From assembly GCF_021462825.1 (NCBI RefSeq), contig NZ_JAKEEB010000002.1:186001-250000 (forward strand): a stretch of DNA of 64,000 bases. Direction: 5' to 3'. Both the position numbers and the translations under genes were made by a program. The notes under the pieces were generated by a model. The model was given only the letters and a program-made list of their open reading frames with translations, was not told the DNA's origin and ran no database searches. Positions within the stretch are counted from its first letter, which is position 1; each line of letters begins with the position of its first letter. This document shows positions 1 through 8,026 of the stretch, one piece after another. The DNA comes from Streptomyces glomeratus (GTDB taxonomy: Bacteria; Actinomycetota; Actinomycetes; Streptomycetales; Streptomycetaceae).

Positions 1-130
1 GGGCGAGCCGGCGGACGTCCGTCGGCTCGGCCTGCAGGATGTGGAAGGCGATCCGCTGCGCGCTCTTGGGACCGACGCCGGGCAGCCGCCCCAGTTCGTC
101 GATGAGGTCCTGAACCACGCCTTCGTACAA
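1..130 (-). CDS. recR: Recombination protein RecR, 5' part only
   Basis: This is the N-terminal end (about 43 codons) of RecR, the zinc-finger and Toprim protein that works with RecF and RecO to load RecA at gaps. The visible protein reads [20 protein letters not shown] followed by [12 protein letters not shown], the helix-hairpin-helix that opens every RecR. The start is a TTG at 128-130, with AGGAAAGG about seven bases upstream. The rest, including the zinc finger and Toprim domain, lies beyond the window edge. It follows ybaB on the same strand, and ybaB-recR is a very widely conserved pair, so co-transcription is likely. Identity is firm; only the fragment can be assessed. Confidence 0.93.
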   Translation of the reverse strand, partial: MYEGVVQDLIDELGRLPGVGPKSAQRIAFHILQAEPTDVRRLA

Positions 131-155
131 CGGACTGCCTTTCCTGGAGAGCTTC

Positions 156-199
156 GGTACGTACCGTAGCCGGGCTCGGTTTCTTGGTACGTACGGTAG
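156..199. repeat. GTACG-rich direct repeats between ybaB and recR
   Basis: The motif GGTACGTAC followed by (C/G)GTAG occurs at 156-169 and again at 186-199, a 30-base period. Each copy is built on the palindrome GTACGTAC. The gap sits between the stop of ybaB (239) and the start of recR (130). It could be a promoter or operator for recR, or chance in GTAC-rich DNA. Function unknown. Confidence 0.4.
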
Positions 200-238
200 T
201 TGGCCCTCGCCTTGCGCAGAAGGGACGGGCCGGTGGAC

Positions 239-577
239 TCAGAACGGCAGGCCGGGGATGCCGCCGCCCAGGCCCTGGGCCAGCGGGCCGAGCTTCTGCT
301 GCTGGAGCGCCTGTGCGCTCTCGTTGGCCGCCTGGACGGCCGCGACGATCAGATCGGCGAGGGTCTCGGTGTCCTCGGGGTCGACGGCCTTCGGGTCGAT
401 CACCAGGCCGCGCAGTTCACCGGCGCCGGTGACCGTGGCCTTCACCAGGCCGCCGCCCGCCTGGCCGTCCACCTCCGTATGCGCCAGCTCCTCCTGGGCC
501 CGCGCGAGGTCCTGCTGCATCTTCTGGGCCTGCTGGAGCAACTGCTGCATGTTGGGCTGGCCACCACCGGGAATCAC
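239..577 (-). CDS. YbaB/EbfC family nucleoid-associated protein
   Basis: A 112-residue protein of the YbaB/EbfC family, small dimeric DNA-binding proteins that coat the nucleoid and are almost always encoded beside recR. Residues about 8-35 form the amphipathic helix rich in Gln ([17 protein letters not shown]). The conserved core follows: [20 protein letters not shown], then the [14 protein letters not shown] helix. The C-terminus is a short Gly/Leu-rich tail. The start is GTG at 575-577 with GGAG seven bases upstream. Length is normal for the family. It lies 108 bp before recR on the same strand, with a divergent SLATT gene upstream. Identity is secure; its DNA-binding role is inferred from the family. 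Confidence 0.93.
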   Translation of the reverse strand: MIPGGGQPNMQQLLQQAQKMQQDLARAQEELAHTEVDGQAGGGLVKATVTGAGELRGLVIDPKAVDPEDTETLADLIVAAVQAANESAQALQQQKLGPLAQGLGGGIPGLPF

Positions 578-943
578 GATCAGCTCCTGGTCTCGTACGG
601 TACGGCTGGCAGGTGCGTACGGCTGTCAGGGCGGGGTTTGCCGCCTGGCACGAGCCTACGTGGTCACCGGGACGAGCGCTCCGGTAGTCCGTCCGGAGTC
701 GGACCGGGCACACCACCGCACTCTTTCGAGTGGGTTTGCGGAGCGGCCTCCCCCCGCCCGGGGCCCACTTCCGGGCGGAAAAGGGAGGAAACCCGGGTCT
801 TCGCCGTCCGGGGGACGGTAGGAAGGGTCCGGCGCTTCAGCACCATGCGTCACGAGCACATCGCGGAGCGTGCGCAGAGTGGGCGGGCGCGCGGCGCGAA
901 GGCGCCATCGCGGAACGTCAGAGCCGTACGTAGGGAGTGCCGG
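578..943. promoter_or_regulatory. Divergent intergenic region, ybaB / SLATT gene
   Basis: This 366-bp region has no convincing gene and must hold the divergent promoters of ybaB and the SLATT gene. It contains a 13-base near-direct repeat, TACGGCTGGCAGG at 601-613 and TACGGCTGTCAGG at 618-630, 17 bases apart. A short inverted repeat, GCACTC-TTTC-GAGTG, lies near 719-733. I could not place a convincing -10/-35 pair. Confidence 0.4.
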
Positions 944-1684
944 GTGAGTCAGCCGGAGATGCAGCCCGAGGGTCCGCTCCAGGACGGGCGGGGCGACGGC
1001 GCGGCGGGGCTTCGGCCGGGCGACCTCGGGGGGCGGCCGTTTCCGCACGGCGACTGGGGGGAGCCCGCGGAGCGGCTGGACGAGCTGTACCGGTGGGTGG
1101 AGCGCCGGGCACTGGAGACGGCGGCCTGGTACTTCGCGAACCGGGTGTGGAAACGGCGGGCCGCGCGGGCACTGCGCGTCGGCACGGCGGTGGGCGTGGT
1201 GTGCGGGGCCTCGCTTCCGCTGCTCGATATGACCGGGGTGGCGGACGGCGCCGTGCCGTGGGCGTATCTGTCACTGCTGCTGGGGATGGCGTGCGTCGCA
1301 GCGGACCGGTTCTTCGGGGTGACCTCCGGGTGGATGAGGGACGTGGCGACCGCCCAGGCCCTGCAACGGCGGCTCCAGACGCTCCAGTTCGACTGGGCGA
1401 CCGAGAGCGTGCGGGAGGTGCTCGGGCCGGCGGAGGGGACCGCGGGCGAGGCGGCGGAGCGGTGCCTTTCGGTGTTGCGGCGGTTCTGCGAGGACGTCAC
1501 GGAGCTGGTGCGGGCGGAGACCGCGGACTGGATGGTGGAGTTCCGCCGGGGGTCCGCGCCACTGGTGCTCCAGTCGGTGGGGGCGGTCGCGCCGCGGGCC
1601 GAAGGGGCGGTGCCGGGGAGGTTCGCGCCGCACGCGGGTGCCCGCCCGAACATGCCGAGGCAGCGGCCGCCGGACCCACGGTGA
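944..1684 (+). CDS. SLATT-domain (DUF4231-like) membrane protein
   Basis: A 246-residue protein that looks like a SLATT-domain protein, a family with two adjacent transmembrane helices and a cytosolic helical part that has been proposed to form pores in nucleotide-signalling conflict systems. An acidic N-terminus leads to a helical stretch (ERLDELYRWVERRALETAAW). Two hydrophobic segments then lie at about residues 85-103 and 107-125. A basic and aromatic stretch with FDWATESVREVL comes next, then a proline-rich tail. The start is GTG at 944 with GGGAG upstream; in-frame codons further upstream have no ribosome site. The stop lies inside a 20-bp tandem repeat. No effector neighbour is present, so a housekeeping role in Streptomyces is more likely than defence. 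Confidence 0.72.
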   Translation: MSQPEMQPEGPLQDGRGDGAAGLRPGDLGGRPFPHGDWGEPAERLDELYRWVERRALETAAWYFANRVWKRRAARALRVGTAVGVVCGASLPLLDMTGVADGAVPWAYLSLLLGMACVAADRFFGVTSGWMRDVATAQALQRRLQTLQFDWATESVREVLGPAEGTAGEAAERCLSVLRRFCEDVTELVRAETADWMVEFRRGSAPLVLQSVGAVAPRAEGAVPGRFAPHAGARPNMPRQRPPDPR

Positions 1685-1760
1685 GCCGCCCGGGCCCACT
1701 GTGAACCGCCCGGGCCCGCAGTGAGCCGCCCGGACCCACGGTGAGCCGCGCGCATCCCCT
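1667..1760. repeat. 20-bp tandem repeat at the end of the SLATT gene
   Basis: Four head-to-tail 20-bp units start with GTGAGCCGCCCGGGCCCAC or a close variant (1681-1700, 1701-1720, 1721-1740, and a degenerate unit at 1741-1760). A partial unit at 1667-1680 precedes them inside the coding sequence, so the stop codon (TGA at 1682-1684) is supplied by the first complete unit. CCCGGGCCC cores could form small hairpins. Copy number probably varies between strains. Confidence 0.85.
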
Positions 1761-1817
1761 GCGGCGGAACCCCGTGCGGCGCGGCGGGGGCCGCGGGACC
1801 GCGAACGGGTGGCGGCC

Positions 1818-3368
1818 TCAGCCGTCGTCGTCCGCGCAGAGCGGCAGCACCGCCGCCGCGGAGCACGGCAGATGGCCATGCGTCCGGATGACGTTCTCCC
1901 CGGTGCTCTGGCTGACGTAGGCGAGGAATCCGGCGGTGAGAGAGCCGGTGGGCGGGCGGCGGTAGGTGTAGGCGTACTCGACACCGCGGTAGGGGTAGTC
2001 GCTTCTGCGGTACTCGATGTCCTCGATGGAGGCCGAGGCGCCGTCCAGGGGCACCCTGCGCACACCCTTGTGACGGGCGAGGTTGAGCTCGCTGTAGCCG
2101 ATGGCGCCGGGGATCCTGGCCACCTCGTCCAGCACCTTCTGGGTGGAGTCGAGTTCGCAGCGCATGACGGACGCGGACGTGTCGTCCTGGTGCACGCAGT
2201 CCAGCGACGTACTGGGGGCCCGCTCCCAGGTGCCGAGCACCCGCCGCTGGAAGATCTGCCGGGTGCCGGAGTCGGCGTTCCGGCTGACCAGCACCACGGG
2301 CAGGTCGGGCAGGCGGGGGTCCAGCTGCTTCCAGCGGGTGATCTGCCCGCGGTAGATACGGCGTACGTCCGCCAGGGAGAGCCCGCGCCCCGGGTCGATG
2401 CCCTCGTTGACGACCAGGGTGAAGGCGGACACGGCGACCCGGGTCCCGAGGAGATCGGGGGCCCCGCCGGCCGTGGGGGTGGGGCCGTCGGAGAACGCGA
2501 TCATGGCGGGGGCACGCTTCGACTGGGAACCCAGAGCGGCGAGTTCCCCGACCCCCGCCTCGCTGCCGCGCGCGTCCACCGTGATGTCGGAGCCCGGGCA
2601 CTTGCCCTTGTACTCCTTCGCCAGCTCCCGCACCACGGGCGCGAAGGCCGTCGATCCGGTGACCGTCAGGGTGCCGCGGGCGCAGCCGATGGGGAGCGGG
2701 TGGTCGTCGCGGGCGATGACGATGCCGGCGAGGGTGAGAACGCTGAGCGTGAGCGTGATGCTGATCATCCGGGCGGCCCGGCTGAACAGGGGCGGCTTGT
2801 CGTCCGGGGTGGCACTGCGGTTGGGGTGCACCTCGCCGTCGCGGATGCCCCCGACGAGCCGTATGTCGCGGCCCACGTCGCCGCCGGACAGCAGCACGAG
2901 CAGCTTGAAGTGGTCGCCCCGGTTGAGCGGGACCCGCGGGATGTGGAGCCGGTTGCCCTCGTAGCCGAAGCCGCGCTCCGCGGTGAAGTGGTCCATGAGG
3001 TGATCGGTGTCGGTCGGTTGCGTGACCGACACACCGCGGACGGTGCGATCGGTGAACAGCGCGGTCAGACCGTGGCGTTCCGGGCCGGTGTAGTCGTCGC
3101 GGTCGATGCCCTGCGAGCCGTCGTTCTCGATGCGCAGCAGCACGAGAGTCGCGTCCACCATGCCCGGTGTCTCGTCGAAGAGACCGAGGCGTCTGTTGGC
3201 GCGGCCGGAACGGACGTCGTCGCCTATCGGGTTGTCCATCTGGACGCGGTAGCCGATGCGTTTGCGGCGCGGCACCCGGCGTTCGTACCAGACCATGACA
3301 CCGGACGCGACGATACCGAGGACCGCGGTCCCCACGGCCACGACGTTCTCTGGGCTCAGCCACTGCAC
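1818..3368 (-). CDS. Membrane-anchored PstS-like substrate-binding protein
   Basis: A 516-residue protein whose second half is a phosphate-binding-protein-like (PstS/PBP) domain. After GTLTVTGSTAFAPVVRELAK it continues through IAFSDGPTP, the EGIDPGRGLSLADVRRIYRG segment, ITRWKQ and SRNADSGTRQIFQ, all PstS landmarks. Unlike classical PstS it has no lipobox. A helix at about residues 8-26 (VVAVGTAVLGIVASGVMVW) comes first, then a roughly 180-residue domain that is probably cytosolic. A second helix (MISITLTLSVLTLAGIVIA) then places the binding domain outside. The start is GTG at 3366-3368 with GGGGGA seven bases upstream. There are no pst transport genes nearby. It follows the Ser/Thr kinase on the same strand, 124 bp away. 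Substrate and signalling role are unknown. Confidence 0.8.
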   Translation of the reverse strand: MQWLSPENVVAVGTAVLGIVASGVMVWYERRVPRRKRIGYRVQMDNPIGDDVRSGRANRRLGLFDETPGMVDATLVLLRIENDGSQGIDRDDYTGPERHGLTALFTDRTVRGVSVTQPTDTDHLMDHFTAERGFGYEGNRLHIPRVPLNRGDHFKLLVLLSGGDVGRDIRLVGGIRDGEVHPNRSATPDDKPPLFSRAARMISITLTLSVLTLAGIVIARDDHPLPIGCARGTLTVTGSTAFAPVVRELAKEYKGKCPGSDITVDARGSEAGVGELAALGSQSKRAPAMIAFSDGPTPTAGGAPDLLGTRVAVSAFTLVVNEGIDPGRGLSLADVRRIYRGQITRWKQLDPRLPDLPVVLVSRNADSGTRQIFQRRVLGTWERAPSTSLDCVHQDDTSASVMRCELDSTQKVLDEVARIPGAIGYSELNLARHKGVRRVPLDGASASIEDIEYRRSDYPYRGVEYAYTYRRPPTGSLTAGFLAYVSQSTGENVIRTHGHLPCSAAAVLPLCADDDG

Positions 3369-3492
3369 CGTGGGTCCCCCGCCACTCCCCCGAGCCGATC
3401 GTGGGGTCACCGTACGGCCCGTCCGCGGTGGTGCGCAGGGGACGGTCGCCGAAGTCCGGGTGACGTTCAACCGGCCGAAGGGTGAAGGGACT

Positions 3493-5703
3493 TCAGTTCT
3501 GCCTGGTGTAGGTGAGGGACTCGCCGCTGCTCCGGTTCACGCGGCGCAGACTGCCGTCCGGCAGGATCGTCAGCTCCGTGGTGGCGCCCGGGGTGCAGGA
3601 GGAGGCGGGGCGGCCCGCCGTGACCGTGGAGGGGCCGATGTCCAGCGGGCCGCTCGGACCGGGCGATCCGGCCAGCCCGGCTCGGAAGACGCAGTGGTAC
3701 GTGCCACTGCCGGCCGGACCGTCCGCGGTCAGCGAGAGCACCGGGTCGCCCACGCCGCCCTGCCGGATGACCAGACGGCGGGTGTGGTGTCCGCCCGCGG
3801 TGTCGATGGCGGCCGTCCAGGTGCCGAGGAAGGCGACGGGTACGGCACCGGCCGCGGACGGCTGCGCGGTGGGGCTCGCGGTGGCCGGGGCGGAGGGCGC
3901 GGGTGTGTGCGGGGCGGAGGCGGGCGCGGTGGTGCGGCCGCCGCCGCTCGTCGCGGTCCCGCCACCGCGCATCAGCGCGTACACCGAGCCGCCCGCGCCG
4001 AGCGCCACAACCAGGGCGGCGACCAGCAGCGCGGCGGTGGAGCGGCCGCTCCTGCGCCGCGGCTCCTGCCGGTCCGGCTCGGCGTAGAGGTACGGGCCGT
4101 ACGGCTGGTCCGGGCCGTATGGCCGGGTAGGGCCGAAGCCGCCGTGGCCGGAAGGCTGGGGATGCTGCTGCGGGTAGCCGTACACGGCGGGCGGCGGCGT
4201 CCCGGCGGGGCCGGCACCCTGGCTGGGCAGCCGGTCGGGGGAGGCTGCCCGGCCGGGCGGCGGCGGGGCGGCACGGTACGGCGGCTCGGACGCGGACGCG
4301 TGCTCGGGCGGAACCTCGGACACGGGAGCCGCCGGGAGCCGCTCGGCGAGGTCCGCGGACGCCTGCGGGGCACCGGCGCCGGGCGTCCCGGCAGCCCCGG
4401 AAGCCCCGGAAGCCCCGGAAGCTCCCGAAGCCCCTGCGGATCCCTGCGCGCCACCGCTTCCGCCGGTGGGGTCCGCCACGCCGCCGGGCGCGTCCGGCGA
4501 AGTCCCGTCCGGAACCGTCGGCGTCCCGTCCACGCCCCCCGGCCTCCCCGAGGCCGCGCCCGCCGAGGACTCGGCGGGCGAAGAGGAAGGTGCGGTCGAA
4601 GGAGCCGGGGCGGGCGAAGGGGAAGGTGCGGCCGAAGAGGCCGGGGCGGCCGAGGAGGCCCCCCGGTCCTGGGGGCCCGCCCCATCGCCCGAGTCCGCCG
4701 TGCCCACCGCGTGACCGGGTCCGTCCGGCCGGGTCACCACCGCCGTGGCCTCCTCGGGGTCCTCCGTGTCCAGCAGCCGCACGGCGTGGCGGCCGAGCTG
4801 GGCCACCAGTGCGGCGGGCAGCCAGGGGTCCCGGGTGCGGCCGCCGGAGACGGTGTCCTCGGCGCCGGTCCGCTCCAGGATCTCCGCCGGGGTGGGCCGG
4901 GCCGCCGGGTCCTTGCGCAGGCAGTCGCGGACGAGATCCAGCAGGCTCTCGGGCACGCCCGCAAGGTCGGGGGCCTCCTGCGCGATACGGAACATCAGGG
5001 CGTGCACCCCGCTGCCCCCGCCGCCGAAGGGAAGGGCGCCCGTGGCGGCGTAGGCGAGCACGGATCCCAGGCAGAAGACGTCGCACGCGGGCGTGACGCG
5101 GTCTCCGCGCACCTGCTCGGGCGCCATGAACCCGGGCGACCCGACCAGCGCGCCGGCGTGAGTCAGCCCCGCGCCGGTGCGGGTCTCCAGGGCGCGGGCG
5201 ATGCCGAAGTCGATGACGCGGGGCCCGTCGATGGTCACCAGCACGTTGGACGGCTTGAGGTCGCGGTGGATGAGCCCGGCGGCGTGGATGTCCTGGAGGG
5301 CGTGGGCGAGCCCGGCGGCCAGAACGCGGACGGACCGTTCCGGCAGGGCGCCGTGGTCGCGCGAGACCACGGTCTGCAGGGCGGGGCCCGCGACATAGCC
5401 GGTGGCGACCCAGGGGATGTCGGCCTCGGTGTCGGCGTCGAGGACGGGCGCCGTCCAGTACCCGCCGACCCGCCGTGCGGCCCGCACCTCCTGCCGGAAG
5501 CGCGCCCGGAACTCCTCCTGCGCGGCCAGCTCCCGCCGGACGAGTTTCACGGCGACGGTACGCCCGCGGTCGGAGCGGGCCAGATACACGTTGCCCATGC
5601 CGCCCGCCCCGAGCCGTGCCAGCAGCCGATAGGCCCCGGCACTCCCCTGGAGCCTCAAGCCCGGGGGGATCCCCAGCGGATCCCCGCCCCCCAGCTTCTC
5701 CAT
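3493..5703 (-). CDS. Transmembrane Ser/Thr protein kinase (Hanks type)
   Basis: A 736-residue receptor-like kinase. All kinase landmarks are visible: glycine loop LGAGGMGNVY (31-40), ATP-binding Lys53 in VAVKLV, catalytic loop HRDLKPSN with Asp148 and Asn153, DFGIA with Asp165, and the PGFMAPEQ segment. The catalytic domain ends near residue 280. A long Ala/Pro/Ser/Gly linker follows, then a transmembrane helix (AALLVAALVVALGAGGSVYA) and an external C-terminal domain of about 130 residues that I do not recognise; it has no PASTA repeats. The start is ATG at 5701-5703 with AGGTGAG upstream. Linker DNA carries tandem repeats of 9 and 36 bp. The binding-protein gene lies downstream on the same strand. 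Kinase identity is certain; its signal is unknown. Confidence 0.93.
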   Translation of the reverse strand: MEKLGGGDPLGIPPGLRLQGSAGAYRLLARLGAGGMGNVYLARSDRGRTVAVKLVRRELAAQEEFRARFRQEVRAARRVGGYWTAPVLDADTEADIPWVATGYVAGPALQTVVSRDHGALPERSVRVLAAGLAHALQDIHAAGLIHRDLKPSNVLVTIDGPRVIDFGIARALETRTGAGLTHAGALVGSPGFMAPEQVRGDRVTPACDVFCLGSVLAYAATGALPFGGGGSGVHALMFRIAQEAPDLAGVPESLLDLVRDCLRKDPAARPTPAEILERTGAEDTVSGGRTRDPWLPAALVAQLGRHAVRLLDTEDPEEATAVVTRPDGPGHAVGTADSGDGAGPQDRGASSAAPASSAAPSPSPAPAPSTAPSSSPAESSAGAASGRPGGVDGTPTVPDGTSPDAPGGVADPTGGSGGAQGSAGASGASGASGASGAAGTPGAGAPQASADLAERLPAAPVSEVPPEHASASEPPYRAAPPPPGRAASPDRLPSQGAGPAGTPPPAVYGYPQQHPQPSGHGGFGPTRPYGPDQPYGPYLYAEPDRQEPRRRSGRSTAALLVAALVVALGAGGSVYALMRGGGTATSGGGRTTAPASAPHTPAPSAPATASPTAQPSAAGAVPVAFLGTWTAAIDTAGGHHTRRLVIRQGGVGDPVLSLTADGPAGSGTYHCVFRAGLAGSPGPSGPLDIGPSTVTAGRPASSCTPGATTELTILPDGSLRRVNRSSGESLTYTRQN
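4390..4434. repeat. 9-bp tandem repeats in the kinase linker
   Basis: Five consecutive 9-bp units of the form GGAAGCCCC (first GGCAGCCCC, last two GGAAGCTCC and CGAAGCCCC) encode the Gly-Ala-Ser repeats of the kinase linker. In-frame slippage here would change linker length without breaking the gene. Confidence 0.85.
4575..4646. repeat. 36-bp tandem duplication in the kinase linker
   Basis: Two 36-bp copies (4575-4610 and 4611-4646) both begin CGGGCGAAG and differ at only a few positions. They encode Ser/Ala/Pro-rich linker on the minus strand. The unit length is divisible by three, so the reading frame is kept. Confidence 0.8.
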
Positions 5704-5852
5704 CGCCTCACCTGCCCCCTGCCGCGACAGCCAGAGAATAGCCAGAGAACGACGCCGCCCACGCCGTCGCGGGGGCCCGCTGTCGACAGACTGTCGCGTT
5801 CCCGGCGCTACCGCAGACAGGACGCCGGTGTCACGGCCGGGTGCCCGGCTCC

Positions 5853-5865
5853 TACGCTCGGGCGC
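5853..5865 (+). promoter_or_regulatory. Possible leaderless promoter of the class III aminotransferase
   Basis: The sequence TACGCT at 5853-5858 fits a Streptomyces -10 element and ends seven bases before the ATG at 5866. No Shine-Dalgarno sequence precedes this ATG. A start of transcription at the A of ATG, giving a leaderless mRNA, would explain both facts. A weak -35 candidate (TGTCAC) lies 18 bases upstream. Inference only. Confidence 0.35.
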
Positions 5866-7221
5866 ATGACGCCTCAGACCGACCCCCAGGCCGGCGCCGC
5901 CGTCAAGGCCGCGGACCGTGCGCATGTCTTCCACTCCTGGTCAGCGCAGGAGCTCATCGACCCGCTCGCCGTCGCCGGTGCCGAGGGGTCGTACTTCTGG
6001 GACTTCGACGGCAACCGCTACCTCGACTTCACGAGCGGACTCGTCTTCACCAACATCGGCTACCAGCACCCCAAGGTCGTCGCCGCGATCCAGGAGCAGG
6101 CCGCCGCGATGACCACGTTCGCGCCCGCCTTCGCCGTGGAGGCGCGCTCGGAGGCCGCCCGGCTGATAGCCGAGCGCACCCCCGGAGACCTCGACAAGAT
6201 CTTCTTCACCAACGGCGGCGCCGACGCGGTGGAGCACGCCGTGCGCATGGCGCGCATCCACACCGGCCGCCCCAAGGTGCTGTCCGCCTACCGCTCGTAC
6301 CACGGCGGCACCCAGCAGGCCGTGAACATCACCGGTGATCCGCGCCGGTGGGCCTCCGACAGCGGTGCCGCGGGCGTGGTGCACTTCTGGGCGCCGTTCC
6401 TGTACCGCTCCCGTTTCTACGCGGAGACGGAACAGCAGGAGTGCGAGCGGGCCCTGGAGCACCTGGAGACGACCATCGCCTTCGAGGGGCCGGGGACGAT
6501 CGCCGCAATCGTCCTGGAGACCATCCCCGGCACCGCCGGCATCATGGTCCCGCCGCCCGGCTATCTCGCGGGCGTCCGCGAGCTGTGCGACAAGTACGGG
6601 ATCGTCTTCGTCCTCGACGAGGTGATGGCCGGGTTCGGGCGCACCGGCGAGTGGTTCGCGGCGGACCTGTTCGACGTCGTACCGGACCTGATGACCTTCG
6701 CCAAGGGCGTGAACTCCGGTTACGTGCCACTCGGCGGCGTCGCCATCTCCGGGCGGATCGCGGAGACCTTCGGGAAGCGGGCCTACCCGGGCGGACTGAC
6801 GTACTCGGGGCATCCGCTGGCGTGCGCGGCGGCCGTCGCGACGATCCAGGTGATGGCCGAGGAGGGCGTCGTCGAGAACGCGGCGGAGCTGGGCGCGTCC
6901 GTCGTGGAGCCGGGTCTGCGCCGGCTGGCCGAGCGTCACCCCAGCGTCGGCGAGGTGCGCGGGGTCGGCATGTTCTGGGCCCTGGATCTGGTCAGGAACC
7001 GGGAGACCCGGGAGCCGCTGGTGCCCTACAACGCGGCCGGGGAGGCGGCGGCGCCGATGGCCGCGTTCGCGGCCGCCGCGAAGGCGAACGGCGTGTGGCC
7101 GTTCGTGAACATGAACCGCACGCATGTCGTGCCGCCGTGCAATGTGACGGAGGCCGAGCTGAAGGAAGGACTCGCGGCCCTCGACGCGGCGCTCTCCGTG
7201 GCGGACGAGTACACCGAGTAG
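5866..7221 (+). CDS. Class III PLP-dependent aminotransferase
   Basis: A 451-residue enzyme of aminotransferase class III (omega-transaminase, GABA, beta-alanine or taurine type). Landmarks are the start of the large domain (SYFWDFDGNRYLDFTSGL), the phosphate-site segment FFTNGGADAVEHAVRMAR, Tyr/His of YRSYHGGT, the Asp of VFVLDEVMAGFGRTGEW that contacts the pyridine nitrogen, and the Schiff-base lysine in TFAKGVNSGYVPLGG. Length and motif order are normal. The start is ATG at 5866, chosen because the protein family begins about 30 residues before the SYFWDFDG motif. No ribosome site is seen, so the message may be leaderless. A GntR/FCD regulator lies downstream on the same strand, and such regulators often control catabolic aminotransferases. 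Exact substrate cannot be read from sequence. Confidence 0.9.
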   Translation: MTPQTDPQAGAAVKAADRAHVFHSWSAQELIDPLAVAGAEGSYFWDFDGNRYLDFTSGLVFTNIGYQHPKVVAAIQEQAAAMTTFAPAFAVEARSEAARLIAERTPGDLDKIFFTNGGADAVEHAVRMARIHTGRPKVLSAYRSYHGGTQQAVNITGDPRRWASDSGAAGVVHFWAPFLYRSRFYAETEQQECERALEHLETTIAFEGPGTIAAIVLETIPGTAGIMVPPPGYLAGVRELCDKYGIVFVLDEVMAGFGRTGEWFAADLFDVVPDLMTFAKGVNSGYVPLGGVAISGRIAETFGKRAYPGGLTYSGHPLACAAAVATIQVMAEEGVVENAAELGASVVEPGLRRLAERHPSVGEVRGVGMFWALDLVRNRETREPLVPYNAAGEAAAPMAAFAAAAKANGVWPFVNMNRTHVVPPCNVTEAELKEGLAALDAALSVADEYTE

Positions 7222-7251
7222 GGCGAGATCCCCGGGATCCCGAACGCGTAA

Positions 7252-7299
7252 GGTGGCGTGCTCGTAGACGTACATGTGGACGTCCACGAGCACGCCACC
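7252..7299. promoter_or_regulatory. Long inverted repeat (20-bp arms) before the gntR gene
   Basis: The arms 7252-7271 (GGTGGCGTGCTCGTAGACGT) and 7280-7299 are complementary except for one position, with an 8-base spacer. It lies 30 bp after the aminotransferase stop and 28 bp before the GntR start. It may be a transcription terminator or attenuator of the aminotransferase gene, or the operator of the GntR protein. It has no T-run. Confidence 0.75.
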
Positions 7300-7327
7300 C
7301 GCACGTGACGAGGGAGAGGCCCCGCCC

Positions 7328-8026
7328 ATGCCCGGCAGCACCGGCAACGGCGCCGTGACCCGCAGCACCCTGCGGCAGCAGGTCGCCGACGCGCTCCGCG
7401 ACGAGGTGCTGGCCTGCCGGTTGCAACCCGGGCAGGAGTTCACGGTGAAGGAGATCGCCGAACAGTACGGCGTCTCCGCCACCCCGGTCCGCGAGGCCCT
7501 GGTGGACCTGTCGGCCCAGGGCCTGCTGGACGCCGTGCAGCACCGCGGTTTCGAGGTGCACGCCTACTCCCTCGAGGACTACCGCGGCATGATCGAGGCC
7601 CGGGGCCTCGTCACCGACGGGATCTTCCGCCTCCTCATCGCCAACGGCGGCGAGGCCGTGCTCCAGGGCGCCCCGCTCGCCGCCGCCCTGGCCGCGGTGC
7701 GCCGCCGCGGGGAGGAGGCCCAGCGCGCCGCCGCCGCGGGGGAGCTGAACGTCCTCATCGGCTACGACCTGCGCTTCTGGCGCGAGCTGAGCGCCCTGTA
7801 CAGCAACCCCTACCTCGCCGACTTCCTGCACCGGCTGCGGGTGCAGTCCTGGGTGTGCGCGGTCCAGCATCTGCGCAGGGTCACCGAGCTCAAGGGCCGT
7901 CTGTGGTGCGGGTACACCGACGTCGTCGACGCGCTCGCCCGCCGCGACCCCGCCGCGGCGCAGGTCATGGTCGCCGCGTACAACGCGCACTCCCTGGCCC
8001 TTCTCGAGCGGGTGGCCGCGGAATGA
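7328..8026 (+). CDS. GntR family (FadR/FCD subfamily) transcription regulator
   Basis: A 232-residue regulator. The N-terminal winged helix (about residues 12-80) shows the GntR pattern: TLRQQVADALRDEVLACRL, then EFTVKEIAEQYGVS and TPVREALVDLSAQGLLD with the wing QHRGFEVH. The C-terminal part is an all-helical FCD-type ligand domain (LEDYRGMIEARGLVTDGIFR and the later YNAHSLALLERV). The start is ATG at 7328, behind GAGGGAGAGG. Its last codons overlap the following glycosyltransferase start by ATGA, so the two are translationally coupled. It is flanked by a 20-bp-arm inverted repeat that could be its operator. The effector is unknown; control of the upstream aminotransferase is a reasonable guess. 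Confidence 0.92.
   Translation: MPGSTGNGAVTRSTLRQQVADALRDEVLACRLQPGQEFTVKEIAEQYGVSATPVREALVDLSAQGLLDAVQHRGFEVHAYSLEDYRGMIEARGLVTDGIFRLLIANGGEAVLQGAPLAAALAAVRRRGEEAQRAAAAGELNVLIGYDLRFWRELSALYSNPYLADFLHRLRVQSWVCAVQHLRRVTELKGRLWCGYTDVVDALARRDPAAAQVMVAAYNAHSLALLERVAAE

Noticed and set aside
578..943. Possible riboswitch or small RNA in the ybaB/SLATT gap
   Set aside because: Only short hairpins such as GCACTC-TTTC-GAGTG were found; no known riboswitch core was recognised.
944..1684. SLATT protein as part of a defence operon
   Set aside because: No nucleotide cyclase, CD-NTase or toxin partner is adjacent; neighbours are housekeeping genes.
949..3363. An 804-codon minus-strand frame across the SLATT gene and the PstS-like gene
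   Set aside because: It crosses two well-supported genes in the wrong frame and has no recognisable domain.
4390..4646. Repeats in the kinase gene as a CRISPR-like array
   Set aside because: Short tandem in-frame units without spacers; they encode a Gly/Ala/Ser/Pro linker.
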